Part shown: piece after piece, positions 1 through 7,071 of the stretch
Position numbering within the stretch: the first letter of the stretch is position 1
Layout: each line of letters opens with the position of its first letter
NCBI GenBank assembly: GCA_031423755.1
Contig: JANPGC010000266.1
Coordinates: forward strand, 1-17,657
Direction of reading: 5' to 3'
DNA from: JANMEX01 sp031423755
GTDB lineage: Bacteria; Pseudomonadota; Alphaproteobacteria; Rhizobiales; Rhizobiaceae
Length of the DNA: 17,657 nucleotides
Notes under the pieces: generated by a model
What the model was told of the DNA's origin: nothing
Databases searched by the model: none
What the model saw: only the letters and a program-made list of their open reading frames with translations
Position numbers and translations under genes: made by a program

Positions 1-585
1 ATCGAGGGCAAAGCCCCGCTGGACCGGCTGGAGCGGCTTGCGGGCACGCTTGAGAAGGAGACCTACCGCACTATTCGCGACGTGCTGATCACTCTTGGCG
101 CAATTTGCGCGCTGGCGATCCTTCTGTCGCCTTCAGTGGTCAGCTGGATTGGCCTGAGATACGAACAGCTTGGCGTTTTGCGACTGGGCTTACTGGCTGC
201 CTTTTTCCAGTTTATGTTTCTTGCTTGCTCATCAATCGTGCTGTTTCTGGACCGCCAGGCAGCATTTTTGGCGCTTCAACTGGTGTTCTTCGGGTCGCAG
301 ACGCTGTTTACGCTCATGTCAATTCATCTAGGCCGGCACTATTTTGGATTTGGCCATTTGCTTGCATGCGCGTTGAGCGCGGTTATCGCCGTTGCCGTAC
401 TTGAGCGCACGCTCAGAATGATCATCTATCTCACCTTTGCCGCCGCCCATCGTAAGGCTGGCCGCAACCATGCTCTGGCCGTGCCACAAGGGAAGGCCGC
501 ACCGCGCGTGATCGGTCGCGAACTTGAGGAAGAAAGCCGTCTCGTGCTTCCGCCTATCCAACCCGGGCCGCTGCTGCGGCCCTGA
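1..585 (+). CDS. pelG: PelG, C-terminal part (Pel exopolysaccharide inner-membrane exporter), truncated by window start
   Basis: The reading frame is open from base 1 to a TGA at 583-585, giving the last 194 residues of a longer protein. The visible part has about four hydrophobic segments. It ends with a pattern typical of the PelG family: a stretch around LFLDRQAAFLALQLVF, then a Y-F-G-F-G motif and a closing helix ending near IYLTF. PelG is a polytopic MATE/flippase-like membrane protein that, with the glycosyltransferase PelF and the PelD/PelE complex, moves the growing Pel polymer (GalNAc/GalN-rich) across the inner membrane. A tail of about 50 hydrophilic residues follows the last membrane segment. 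The next four genes are all consistent with Pel processing and export, which supports the call. The N-terminal half, and probably pelF, pelE and pelD, lie upstream of this window. The assignment is by motif memory, not alignment. Confidence 0.75.
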   Translation: MEGKAPLDRLERLAGTLEKETYRTIRDVLITLGAICALAILLSPSVVSWIGLRYEQLGVLRLGLLAAFFQFMFLACSSIVLFLDRQAAFLALQLVFFGSQTLFTLMSIHLGRHYFGFGHLLACALSAVIAVAVLERTLRMIIYLTFAAAHRKAGRNHALAVPQGKAAPRVIGRELEEESRLVLPPIQPGPLLRP

Positions 586-605
586 AACATGCATTGGAGC
601 AAGCC

Positions 606-2063
606 ATGTCAAAACATTTGGTCAAACGTGAAAACATAGAGCGGACAGGTTCACCGCGTTATTTATCGCTGGCGGTGGTGCTATTGATGGCCGGATCCGC
701 CATGGTCTCAGGCGTGCGTGCAGCGCAAATGGACTTAACCATCGCAACTGGCTCCTCTGCCACTCCAGTTGGGAAAGCCGATATGATCGGTCTGGCGGCG
801 GAAGCGCTGCCTTTGGCAGGCAAGAAAGGCGTCGACACCGTCACTTCGCCTGAGGCCCGCGCGGACGAACTCATGATCGGCGATAAGATTCAGGTCAGCT
901 TTTTTGAGCAGCTTGATCTCGGCCAAGCGGCCGACGCAGGCATGACTGCCGACATAAGAACATTCTACCAGAGGCTCGACCTGACAGGAGAACATGTTGT
1001 GGAGGCGGACGGCTCGATAAACATTGCCCTGCTCGGCCGGTTCACAATTGGCGGCATGACCTCAGATGAAGCACAGCTCAAGATCATCGAGGGCTATCGG
1101 AGCGTTATGGGCAAGTCAGGGGAAGTAAGCGTCAAAATTGTGGACAGAAAGCCGATTTTTGTCACCGGCATTGTCAAAGCACCAGGCTCATTCCGCTATG
1201 AGCCCGGCATGATCACCGGGCAGGCAATCGCGCTTGCAGGCGGCTACGATCGGCCTGCGGAGGCGACTTCGCGGCTTTTTGAGTCACAACGCGAACGTGA
1301 ACGGCACGCCCAGGCATCCGACCGTCTTGAAAGACTGCTTGCCAAGCGCATACGCCTCGTACGCCAGCGTGACTTGCTAAAAGATCCCGATGCAAGAACA
1401 GACAAGGAAGCGCCGGATGAAGCAGACGGATTCAGCATCTCAATGGAGAGCGAAATGAGGCTGCTGGACGCCGAAATGTCAGCGCGGTCAGGCGAGGTGA
1501 CGCTTGAGCATGCCAAACTTTCCAGCGCAAGCGAGCGACTCAACGCGCTCAAGAAATTTTCCGAAATCGTCGGGAAGCAGATAGGCGTCCGCTCTGAGCG
1601 CATGCGCGTGCTGCAAAAGCTGCAAGGCAGCGGTATATCAACACTCGAGGTTCTCTGGAACGCGCAAAAGGAAGTGGCCGACCTTCAGATGCAGGAGGGG
1701 CAGTTGGCGGCGGAGATAGTTTCAACTGAGAACAGCATCGTACAGAGCGAAGCTGAGGCGCTCATGAACAAGTCAAACCGAAATGTTGCCGTGGAGCGCG
1801 AACTCGCCGCTGTCGAAGAGGAAATCAACACCCAGAAGAATGCCGTGGACGCATCGGAGGCGATGATAGAGGCGCTTGAGACAACTGCCGCAGGCGCACA
1901 GAACGGCGCGCCGTTGAAGTTAAAGGTCATGCGCCGCACTCCGGCAAAGACCATCATTCTGGACGCAGACGAGACCACGGACCTGCGTCCGGGCGATGTG
2001 GTGAAAGTGGGGGCTGGACCGGAACCCGAAGACAGCTCAGCCGCCACCGCCAGCAGCCTTTGA
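606..2063 (+). CDS. ExoF/Wza-type polysaccharide export protein with long coiled coil
   Basis: The protein has 485 residues. I chose ATG 606 because GGAG (596-599) lies six bases upstream; an in-frame TTG at 594 overlaps that ribosome-binding site. An N-terminal hydrophobic segment ends near GVRAAQ, so export to the periplasm is expected. Residues about 85-180 resemble the Poly_export domain: an ELMIGDKIQVSFF start, then a VEADGSINIALLG core. A first SLBB-like segment with the V-x-G-x-V-x-x-P-G-x-F pattern follows at about 185-215. Residues about 225-425 are rich in Glu, Arg, Lys and Ala, predicted as long coiled coils. A short SLBB-like end with LRPGDVVKV closes the protein. This layout matches ExoF of Sinorhizobium, a periplasmic/outer-membrane partner in succinoglycan export. 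Its place between pelG and the pelA-like genes suggests that it forms the envelope channel for the Pel-like polymer (inference). No lipobox cysteine is seen at the signal peptide end. Confidence 0.8.
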   Translation: MSKHLVKRENIERTGSPRYLSLAVVLLMAGSAMVSGVRAAQMDLTIATGSSATPVGKADMIGLAAEALPLAGKKGVDTVTSPEARADELMIGDKIQVSFFEQLDLGQAADAGMTADIRTFYQRLDLTGEHVVEADGSINIALLGRFTIGGMTSDEAQLKIIEGYRSVMGKSGEVSVKIVDRKPIFVTGIVKAPGSFRYEPGMITGQAIALAGGYDRPAEATSRLFESQRERERHAQASDRLERLLAKRIRLVRQRDLLKDPDARTDKEAPDEADGFSISMESEMRLLDAEMSARSGEVTLEHAKLSSASERLNALKKFSEIVGKQIGVRSERMRVLQKLQGSGISTLEVLWNAQKEVADLQMQEGQLAAEIVSTENSIVQSEAEALMNKSNRNVAVERELAAVEEEINTQKNAVDASEAMIEALETTAAGAQNGAPLKLKVMRRTPAKTIILDADETTDLRPGDVVKVGAGPEPEDSSAATASSL

Positions 2064-2085
2064 ACAGGCAGGAGGCTGGCAGCCA

Positions 2086-3054
2086 ATGGCACAGCTTCTC
2101 ATCGCGGTGAACCTCACCCGGCGCTTTGTGTTGGCCGCGCTGTTCTTTGTCTCAAGGACGCCGTTCGCTCGGGCGTCGCGGGGACGGCAAATGAGTGCCG
2201 CGCGGCAGCGTTCCGCGGAGATGCTCAAGAGTGTGATCCACTGGGGGTGCCAGTACCAGAACGTGGACCTTGGAGCAATCTCGCGCTCTGATCTGGATCT
2301 GGTTGTCATTGATCCAAGTTTGGATGACCGCGCCCGGCGCCTTGTCACCAAGGCGGAGTGCGAGGCACTCAAGACAAAACCTGATGGCGCGCGGCGGCTC
2401 GTGCTTGCTTATCTCAGCGTCGGCGAGGCCGATACAAAAAGATGGAACTGGCCCGTGGCTTGGCTGCGCAGTGAACCTGATTGGCTGGGTCCGGAAAACC
2501 AGAATTGGCCGGGGTCGCGCAGCGTGCAATATTGGAATTCCGAGTGGCGCGACCTAATTTACAATGCAAACAGTTCCATTCTCGGCACCATTCTCGACGC
2601 TGGGTTCGATGGCGTTTTCCTCGACAGGGCGGACGCATACGGAGACTGGGGCGGCGGGCCGGGCGCACTGGACTCAATGGCGGAGCTGGTGATCGGTCTC
2701 GGGGCCAAAGCGCGCGCCAGGGATCCAGGCTTCATCCTGATGCTGCAGAACGCGGAGGCGCTTTTGCGCCATGTGGATCTTGCGGCCGCGATTGACGCCC
2801 ACAGCAAGGAAAGTCTGCTCACCGGCCTGCACGGATTCGAGACCCCCAATACGCCTGAAGATATCGACTGGAGCCTTGGCTATCTGCGAGAAATTCAGGA
2901 GATGGGCGTGCCGACGTTTGCTGCCGAGTACATCTCCGATCAGGCCCTATGCCGTGAAGTGAAACCGCGTTTGACCAAACTCGGGTTTGTGCCGTTTTTT
3001 GCGACGAAGAACTTGGACCAGCTTCCAGGCGCGGAATGTGCGGCGGAGAATTAA
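2086..3054 (+). CDS. GH114-family glycoside hydrolase (PelA hydrolase-domain homologue, stand-alone)
   Basis: The protein has 322 residues with start ATG 2086; AGGAGG lies ten bases upstream. The N-terminus has a TRR pair followed by a hydrophobic run (about residues 14-30), so it is exported or membrane-anchored, possibly by Tat, though the motif is imperfect. The rest fits the endo-alpha-1,4-polygalactosaminidase TIM barrel: VVIDPS (Asp76), LAYLSVGEAD (Glu114), GFDGVFLDRADAYG (Asp175/Asp180), LMLQNAE (Glu224) and AAEYISD (Glu281). By comparison with the PelA hydrolase domain, Asp180 and Glu224 are the probable catalytic pair. In Pseudomonas this activity is the N-terminal domain of PelA and trims Pel during export. 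Here it is a separate gene, three bases from the start of the deacetylase-like gene. It should act in the periplasm on GalNAc/GalN polymer. Family assignment is firm; substrate is inferred from context. Confidence 0.82.
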   Translation: MAQLLIAVNLTRRFVLAALFFVSRTPFARASRGRQMSAARQRSAEMLKSVIHWGCQYQNVDLGAISRSDLDLVVIDPSLDDRARRLVTKAECEALKTKPDGARRLVLAYLSVGEADTKRWNWPVAWLRSEPDWLGPENQNWPGSRSVQYWNSEWRDLIYNANSSILGTILDAGFDGVFLDRADAYGDWGGGPGALDSMAELVIGLGAKARARDPGFILMLQNAEALLRHVDLAAAIDAHSKESLLTGLHGFETPNTPEDIDWSLGYLREIQEMGVPTFAAEYISDQALCREVKPRLTKLGFVPFFATKNLDQLPGAECAAEN

Positions 3055-3057
3055 CAA

Positions 3058-5352
3058 ATGCGAATAAGAAATCTCCCCGAGGCTGCAGCACTGAGGACTT
3101 TCTATTTCTTGAGCGTGTTGCTCTTGTCACTTTTACCGACAGGCAATGCGCACGCTGATGAAGTGAAACGGCGAATCCTTGCGGTCTATGACAGCGCTTT
3201 CGAAACAGCGCCCGACCAGACGCTTGTCCATGCTTGGGCGGAGATGCCGCTGAACCATATGGGCTATATCATTGACTATCATGACGCGGCAAAGTCACTT
3301 CCTGATCCACAATCGGTGACACAGTATGCGGCTGTCATCACGTGGTTCACTTACGACTTGACGCGAACTGCCGATTATCTGATCTGGGCAAGGCGCGTTG
3401 CTGACCGAAATGTCCCTTTCATTGTTTTTGGTCAGATCGGAGCGCCCGCCACGCCGCAGAACCTCGCATCTGTTAATCGGATTCTGCGGCCGATGGGCAT
3501 CGCATACACAAGCAATTTTGTTGAAGCGACCAGCGGCACCCGGATCCTTACAAACGATGTTTCGGTCATGGGGTTCGAGCGAAAACTGGAAAGAATCCTG
3601 CCAAGTTATCCGGTCATAAAGCGGCTGTCGGCGGACGCTGGCGTTGCGCTCGAGGTGCAAGCGCCGGCACGCGAGCGTTCAATGAACAGCGCACTGGTCA
3701 CTGCGGGCCCCGGCGGGGCATTTGTTCCTGGCGCTTTTGCGATCACTGTGGACCCCACGCTTGCTCGCTCGCAATGGATAGTCAATCCGTTTTCAGTGTT
3801 TGAACGGGTGTTGGGTTCTGCGCCTTTTCCTATTCCTGACACCACCACTGTGTCCGGGCGGCGCCTCTATTTCAGTAATGTCGACGGCGACGGTTGGAAC
3901 GACAGCGTTGAAATGGAGCGGTACAACGCGCACGGCATGCTTGCAGTGGAAGTTGCGGAACGGGAGGTCATCGTACCCTATCCAGATCTACCGGTGACGG
4001 TCGGGCTCATCACAGCTGACCTCGATGCGTCGTATGGATACGGCGCGAAGGCTTCCGAAGCGGCGCGCCGCCTTTTCGCATTGCCGCAGGTGGAGGTCGC
4101 CAGTCATTCGGCAACAGTTCCATTGGTCTGGGCTGATTATGAGTTCAAGAGCCGCACCAACAGCGAACTTCCTTCCATCGCCCCAAGCCCGGTTGGCGCA
4201 GACTCGTGGCTGATTTCGGTAAAGGAAGCACTGGGCATAAAGACGGCCGTTGTTGATTCCAAATTGGAGGGCGAGGCGCTTCAGTCTGCTTCGCCCAGTC
4301 AGTCCCGCGTATACCTTCGTGATCCTTTTTCGCTCGATGAGGAGATTATCTCCGCCGCAAAACAGACCTCTGAAGTTGCACCTGCCGGCAAGCGCGCCAG
4401 ACTGTACACTTGGACTGGCGATGCAAAGCCGTTCGCGAAAGCTGTGCAGGCAACACGAGTTGCGGGGTTGCGGAACATCAACGGCGGCGGAGCTCGCTTT
4501 GACAGCAATTTTCCCTCTATCAGTTACGTTACGCCAATTGCCCGACAGGTCGGCACCGAGCGTCAGATATATTCGGTGAACGCCGGCGACAGCAGCTTCG
4601 CCGACACCGGCAGTGGAAGTCTGGGGGGCTTCGCCAAGCTTTTCGATACTTTCAACGCTACAGAGATACCCCGCAGGCTAAAGGGCGCTCATGTTCACTA
4701 CCATATTTATTCTGCCAAGAAGCAGGGCTCTCTGAGCGCGGTAAGGCGGCTTTTGGACTGGGCGCGATCTGCTCGTCTCGCCCCTGTCACTGCTTCAGAA
4801 TACGCCTCGATCGCCGACGGATTTTTTACGACGCGAATCGACAAGACTGGTCCCATGCAGTGGCTGGTCACCGCCCGTGACGGGCTGCAGACCGTGCGCT
4901 TTGAGCATGCGGAGGCCCTGTCTGTGAATGTCGCCAAAAGCCAGGGCGTCGTCGGGAGCACCCGGTCTGAAGGGTCGCTCTATGTCGCTTTGGATGCGTC
5001 GGTCACAGACGCACTGATCGTGTTGCAGAGCGCCAAGCAAGAAAATACAGCATCCCACGTTGCGCCACCTGCCCAGCTGGAACAGGCTCGCTGGAAGATC
5101 CGTGACCTGCGGCGTTCTGAATGCGGGTTCAGTTTCACAGCGCAGGGGTTCGGCGCAGGGCAGTTTGAATGGAAGGATATGAAAGCGGCGGCATATCACG
5201 TCGCAGCCAGCTCAAAGGACGGCCCGGTTTGGGAAGTAACCACCGCCGTTGGTCGGGAGGGGCGGCTGCAGTTCGAAATTCCCGCTTATGGCATTGAGCC
5301 GCTAACGATAAAGGTGAGTTGCGCCACCGAAAACCAGGAGAAACGATCATGA
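3058..5352 (+). CDS. pelA: PelA-like polysaccharide deacetylase (reductase-like + deacetylase + C-terminal domain), one metal ligand missing
   Basis: The protein has 764 residues and a clear signal peptide (hydrophobic residues 13-28, likely cleavage after AHA at 33). Residues about 38-200 form an alpha/beta region with LAVYDSAFE and FIVFGQIG, matching the reductase-like domain that precedes the deacetylase in PelA. The deacetylase region starts near 265. It has RLYFSNVDGDGW with Asp276 and Asp278, a GLITADLD strand, a SHSATVP segment, an NINGGGARFDSNFPS segment (about 473-487) and HVHYHIYSA (545-553). Residues from about 600 are beta-rich, like the PelA C-terminal jelly roll. In PelA the metal site is Asp, His and His in an HxxxH motif; here His350 is present but the second position, 354, is Val. 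The 5' end sits three bases after the GH114 gene, and the 3' end overlaps the TPR gene by four bases (ATGA). It probably partially deacetylates the exported polymer, if it is still active. Confidence 0.78.
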   Translation: MRIRNLPEAAALRTFYFLSVLLLSLLPTGNAHADEVKRRILAVYDSAFETAPDQTLVHAWAEMPLNHMGYIIDYHDAAKSLPDPQSVTQYAAVITWFTYDLTRTADYLIWARRVADRNVPFIVFGQIGAPATPQNLASVNRILRPMGIAYTSNFVEATSGTRILTNDVSVMGFERKLERILPSYPVIKRLSADAGVALEVQAPARERSMNSALVTAGPGGAFVPGAFAITVDPTLARSQWIVNPFSVFERVLGSAPFPIPDTTTVSGRRLYFSNVDGDGWNDSVEMERYNAHGMLAVEVAEREVIVPYPDLPVTVGLITADLDASYGYGAKASEAARRLFALPQVEVASHSATVPLVWADYEFKSRTNSELPSIAPSPVGADSWLISVKEALGIKTAVVDSKLEGEALQSASPSQSRVYLRDPFSLDEEIISAAKQTSEVAPAGKRARLYTWTGDAKPFAKAVQATRVAGLRNINGGGARFDSNFPSISYVTPIARQVGTERQIYSVNAGDSSFADTGSGSLGGFAKLFDTFNATEIPRRLKGAHVHYHIYSAKKQGSLSAVRRLLDWARSARLAPVTASEYASIADGFFTTRIDKTGPMQWLVTARDGLQTVRFEHAEALSVNVAKSQGVVGSTRSEGSLYVALDASVTDALIVLQSAKQENTASHVAPPAQLEQARWKIRDLRRSECGFSFTAQGFGAGQFEWKDMKAAAYHVAASSKDGPVWEVTTAVGREGRLQFEIPAYGIEPLTIKVSCATENQEKRS

Positions 5353-6728
5353 AGCGTGGTCCGCTTGTTGCCGCTGCGGTATGCGCCACTGTCGGCGTTC
5401 TTGTCGGCTATATCATGATCCCCGGCCAAAGCGAGCAGCTCGCCATGCTGTCCCGTGACGAATTGCCTGACGCCGCGCTGGCAAAGGCCAACGCGCTCTT
5501 CGAGTCGGGAAACCGCGAGCCTGCAATCCTGCTGCAGACTTTCGCGCTCAATGAATACGCTGGAAAATACGACCGCGCGCTGGAGGCCTTCCGGACTTAT
5601 TTCGAACTCCGCCCTGATGACGCCGCCGCGTGGGAGAAGGCGGCCTACCTGTTTGATAGCCAGGGCCAGACCGAGTTGTTGAAATCCGCGCTCGAAAATA
5701 TTGTCAGGCTGACCCGCGATCCCCTTGCCTCAGGCCGGCTTGCCGCATTTTACCGCCTTGGAGGACAGCCTGACGATGAATACCGCGTGCTGCGTGCCGT
5801 CGAGCCGAAGGGTCTGCTGCCTGTGGATGCACTGAGGCTGGCCAGTCTCCATTTCGACCGCAATGAAGTCACCGAAGGGGCAGCAATTATTGAGCGGCTG
5901 GATGACGCCGACACCAATATCGATGACGCTGGACGGATTCAGCTGTTCGTTGCCCTGCTTGAGCTTGGAAAGTTCGAGGTGGCTGTCAACCGTGCCACCA
6001 AATGGACCAAAGCAAGCAAGGACACCGGGCTTCAGGACGTTCTGACGGGCTACCTGCTCAACGCTGGCGCGGACGAGGCTGCGCTCAGGCTCGCCAGCAA
6101 CGCCCAGACATTTGCAGACGCGAAAGGGTTTGGACGGCTTGCCGGGCTGCTGGCTGATCAGGGACGGTTTGACCTGATAGAGCGGCTGATGGATGACTGG
6201 GTCGGCGCGGCAACGCAGCTGCCTCCCGATCAGCTTGACAGTTATTTCCAGGAGCTCGTCGCCAGCGCAAGCGGCAAAGGCTTGGGCACAAGGCTTTTCA
6301 ACGAATTGTTCCGGGCACTTGGCAAGGGCGGCGACGCCAGAATAGAGGCGAGCTATGTTCAGGCGATGTATGGGCAGTTCGGTTATGGTGGCGTGGCGCC
6401 TTTTCGAAAAATGCTCCGCGCTGACGTGCTTCTTGCAAGGCCTGTGCTCGCATCCCGCCTGATGGCCGTAGAACAAAACAGCCTCGCAGCGCGTCGTTTT
6501 CTTTTTGTTGCCCGTCTGCCTGAGCTGTCGGCAAGCGCGCAGTTTGACTGGCTGGCCTTGGCGAAGGAGCTGCTCTCGCCGCAGGAACTGGTCAACGAGC
6601 TCGCGCGGCGGGCACGCTCAGGCGCAGTTCCGCCCGAAATCAGGAAGGCGGTGCTGGACGCAGTGATAAGCGTGGGGTCACAGCCGCAGACGATGGAAGT
6701 CTGGCGAGCATTTTTCAAAAGCAGTTAA
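5349..6728 (+). CDS. Membrane-anchored TPR protein, PelB-like but without outer-membrane barrel
   Basis: The protein has 459 residues with start ATG 5349, which overlaps the previous stop and has AGGAG (5336-5340) eight bases upstream. One membrane segment lies at about residues 4-22; the remainder should face the periplasm. The body is almost entirely helical and TPR-like: LAKANALFESGN, YDRALEAFRTYFELRPDDAAAWEKAAYLFDS and later degenerate pairs such as LLELGKFEVAVNRA and LLADQGRFDLIERL. PelB of Pseudomonas has an N-terminal anchor, many TPRs and a C-terminal 16-strand porin barrel of about 1,190 residues in total; this protein ends in helices with no beta-rich tail. It could recruit the two PelA-like enzymes and guide the polymer to the ExoF-like channel (inference). 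It is the last gene of the pel-type cluster. Another possibility is an unrelated TPR scaffold, since TPR sequence alone does not prove PelB ancestry. Confidence 0.65.
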   Translation: MKRGPLVAAAVCATVGVLVGYIMIPGQSEQLAMLSRDELPDAALAKANALFESGNREPAILLQTFALNEYAGKYDRALEAFRTYFELRPDDAAAWEKAAYLFDSQGQTELLKSALENIVRLTRDPLASGRLAAFYRLGGQPDDEYRVLRAVEPKGLLPVDALRLASLHFDRNEVTEGAAIIERLDDADTNIDDAGRIQLFVALLELGKFEVAVNRATKWTKASKDTGLQDVLTGYLLNAGADEAALRLASNAQTFADAKGFGRLAGLLADQGRFDLIERLMDDWVGAATQLPPDQLDSYFQELVASASGKGLGTRLFNELFRALGKGGDARIEASYVQAMYGQFGYGGVAPFRKMLRADVLLARPVLASRLMAVEQNSLAARRFLFVARLPELSASAQFDWLALAKELLSPQELVNELARRARSGAVPPEIRKAVLDAVISVGSQPQTMEVWRAFFKSS

Positions 6729-6846
6729 GACCGACTTGGACAAGCTCAATTCAAGTGTGACGAGAGTTCGCCGCAGAGTTCAAACAACATCTGTCAGCGA
6801 TATCACTGTAACTTTTGTTGAAGAGAGTGTTGCGTGGTGGCTGAGC

Positions 6847-6918
6847 ATGAACCATCCCAAAAGCTACAAACGCCACCGCTTTGCGCCATAACTCATTGTT
6901 CATTCGGGGCTTCTTGAA
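6847..6918 (+). pseudogene. Relic of IS6-family transposase N-terminus
   Basis: Starting at ATG 6847 the frame reads MNHPKSYKRHRFAP, then a TAA stop (6889-6891), then LIVHSGLL. Rhizobial IS6-family transposases commonly begin with SYKRHRFPP, then Q/E-I-I-A-H-A-V-W-L-Y. The match runs straight through the stop, which falls where a Gln codon is common, so CAA to TAA is an easy explanation. After about 24 codons the similarity is lost, and no DDE domain or clear terminal inverted repeats are visible. This is a short, inactive remnant. The call rests on a remembered family motif over a short stretch. Confidence 0.5.
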
Positions 6919-6922
6919 CATC

Positions 6923-6943
6923 CGTTGCTCAAAATGAGCGATG
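6923..6943 (+). terminator. Possible stem-loop terminator after the pel-type cluster
   Basis: CGTTGCTCA and TGAGCGATG form a nine-base-pair stem with two G-U pairs around an AAA loop, followed by CGGATTTTC. The T run is short and delayed, and the stem sits 195 bases after the last pel-type stop, so it is a weak candidate. It may simply be part of the IS remnant. Confidence 0.25.
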
Positions 6944-6957
6944 CGGATTTTCAAACC

Positions 6958-6969
6958 TTTGTATACAAA
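6958..6969. promoter_or_regulatory. Probable GntR/FCD operator upstream of livK
   Basis: TTTGTATACAAA is a perfect 12-base palindrome. It fits the TTGTATACAA type of site bound by several FadR/FCD-subfamily GntR repressors (for example VanR-type sites). It lies 15 bases upstream of the -35 box of the livK promoter candidate, and the operon's last gene encodes a GntR/FCD protein. Binding by that protein is inferred. Confidence 0.5.
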
Positions 6970-6983
6970 AGTAAAAAAGATTG

Positions 6984-7012
6984 TTGACGAAACGTAAATT
7001 TATGCATTCAAT
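6984..7012 (+). promoter_or_regulatory. livK: Candidate sigma-70 promoter for the liv operon
   Basis: TTGACG (6984-6989, five of six to consensus) is separated by exactly 17 bases from TTCAAT (7007-7012, four of six). The start of transcription would fall near 7019, leaving a leader of about 50 bases before livK. No other good pair is seen in the gap. Confidence 0.5.
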
Positions 7013-7071
7013 CCCAATGTCCGCACGCGCCTCCCAGCGCTGCCGCGTGTCGCTTCAGAGGGAAAACAAAA

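Larger units (their letters stand above)
6729..7071. other. 343-bp intergenic region between the pel-type cluster and the liv operon
   Basis: This gap is clearly more A+T-rich than its neighbours. From left to right it holds about 115 bases with nothing recognisable, a decayed IS6 transposase start (6847-6918), a stem-loop (6923-6943), a GTATAC-centred palindrome (6958-6969), a promoter-like pair (6984-7012) and a ribosome-binding site AGAGGG nine bases before the livK start. An open frame on the minus strand at 6751-6954 has no ribosome-binding site and no recognisable domain, and I do not regard it as a gene. Confidence 0.6.

Noticed and set aside
5730..6476. Long open frame on the minus strand (248 codons) opposite the TPR gene
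   Set aside because: It lies fully inside a well-supported plus-strand gene with a ribosome-binding site and helical repeats; the minus-strand peptide is rich in Cys, His and Gln and matches no family I know.
6751..6954. 67-codon minus-strand open frame in the intergenic gap
   Set aside because: It runs antisense to the IS6-like remnant, has no ribosome-binding site and resembles no known small protein.
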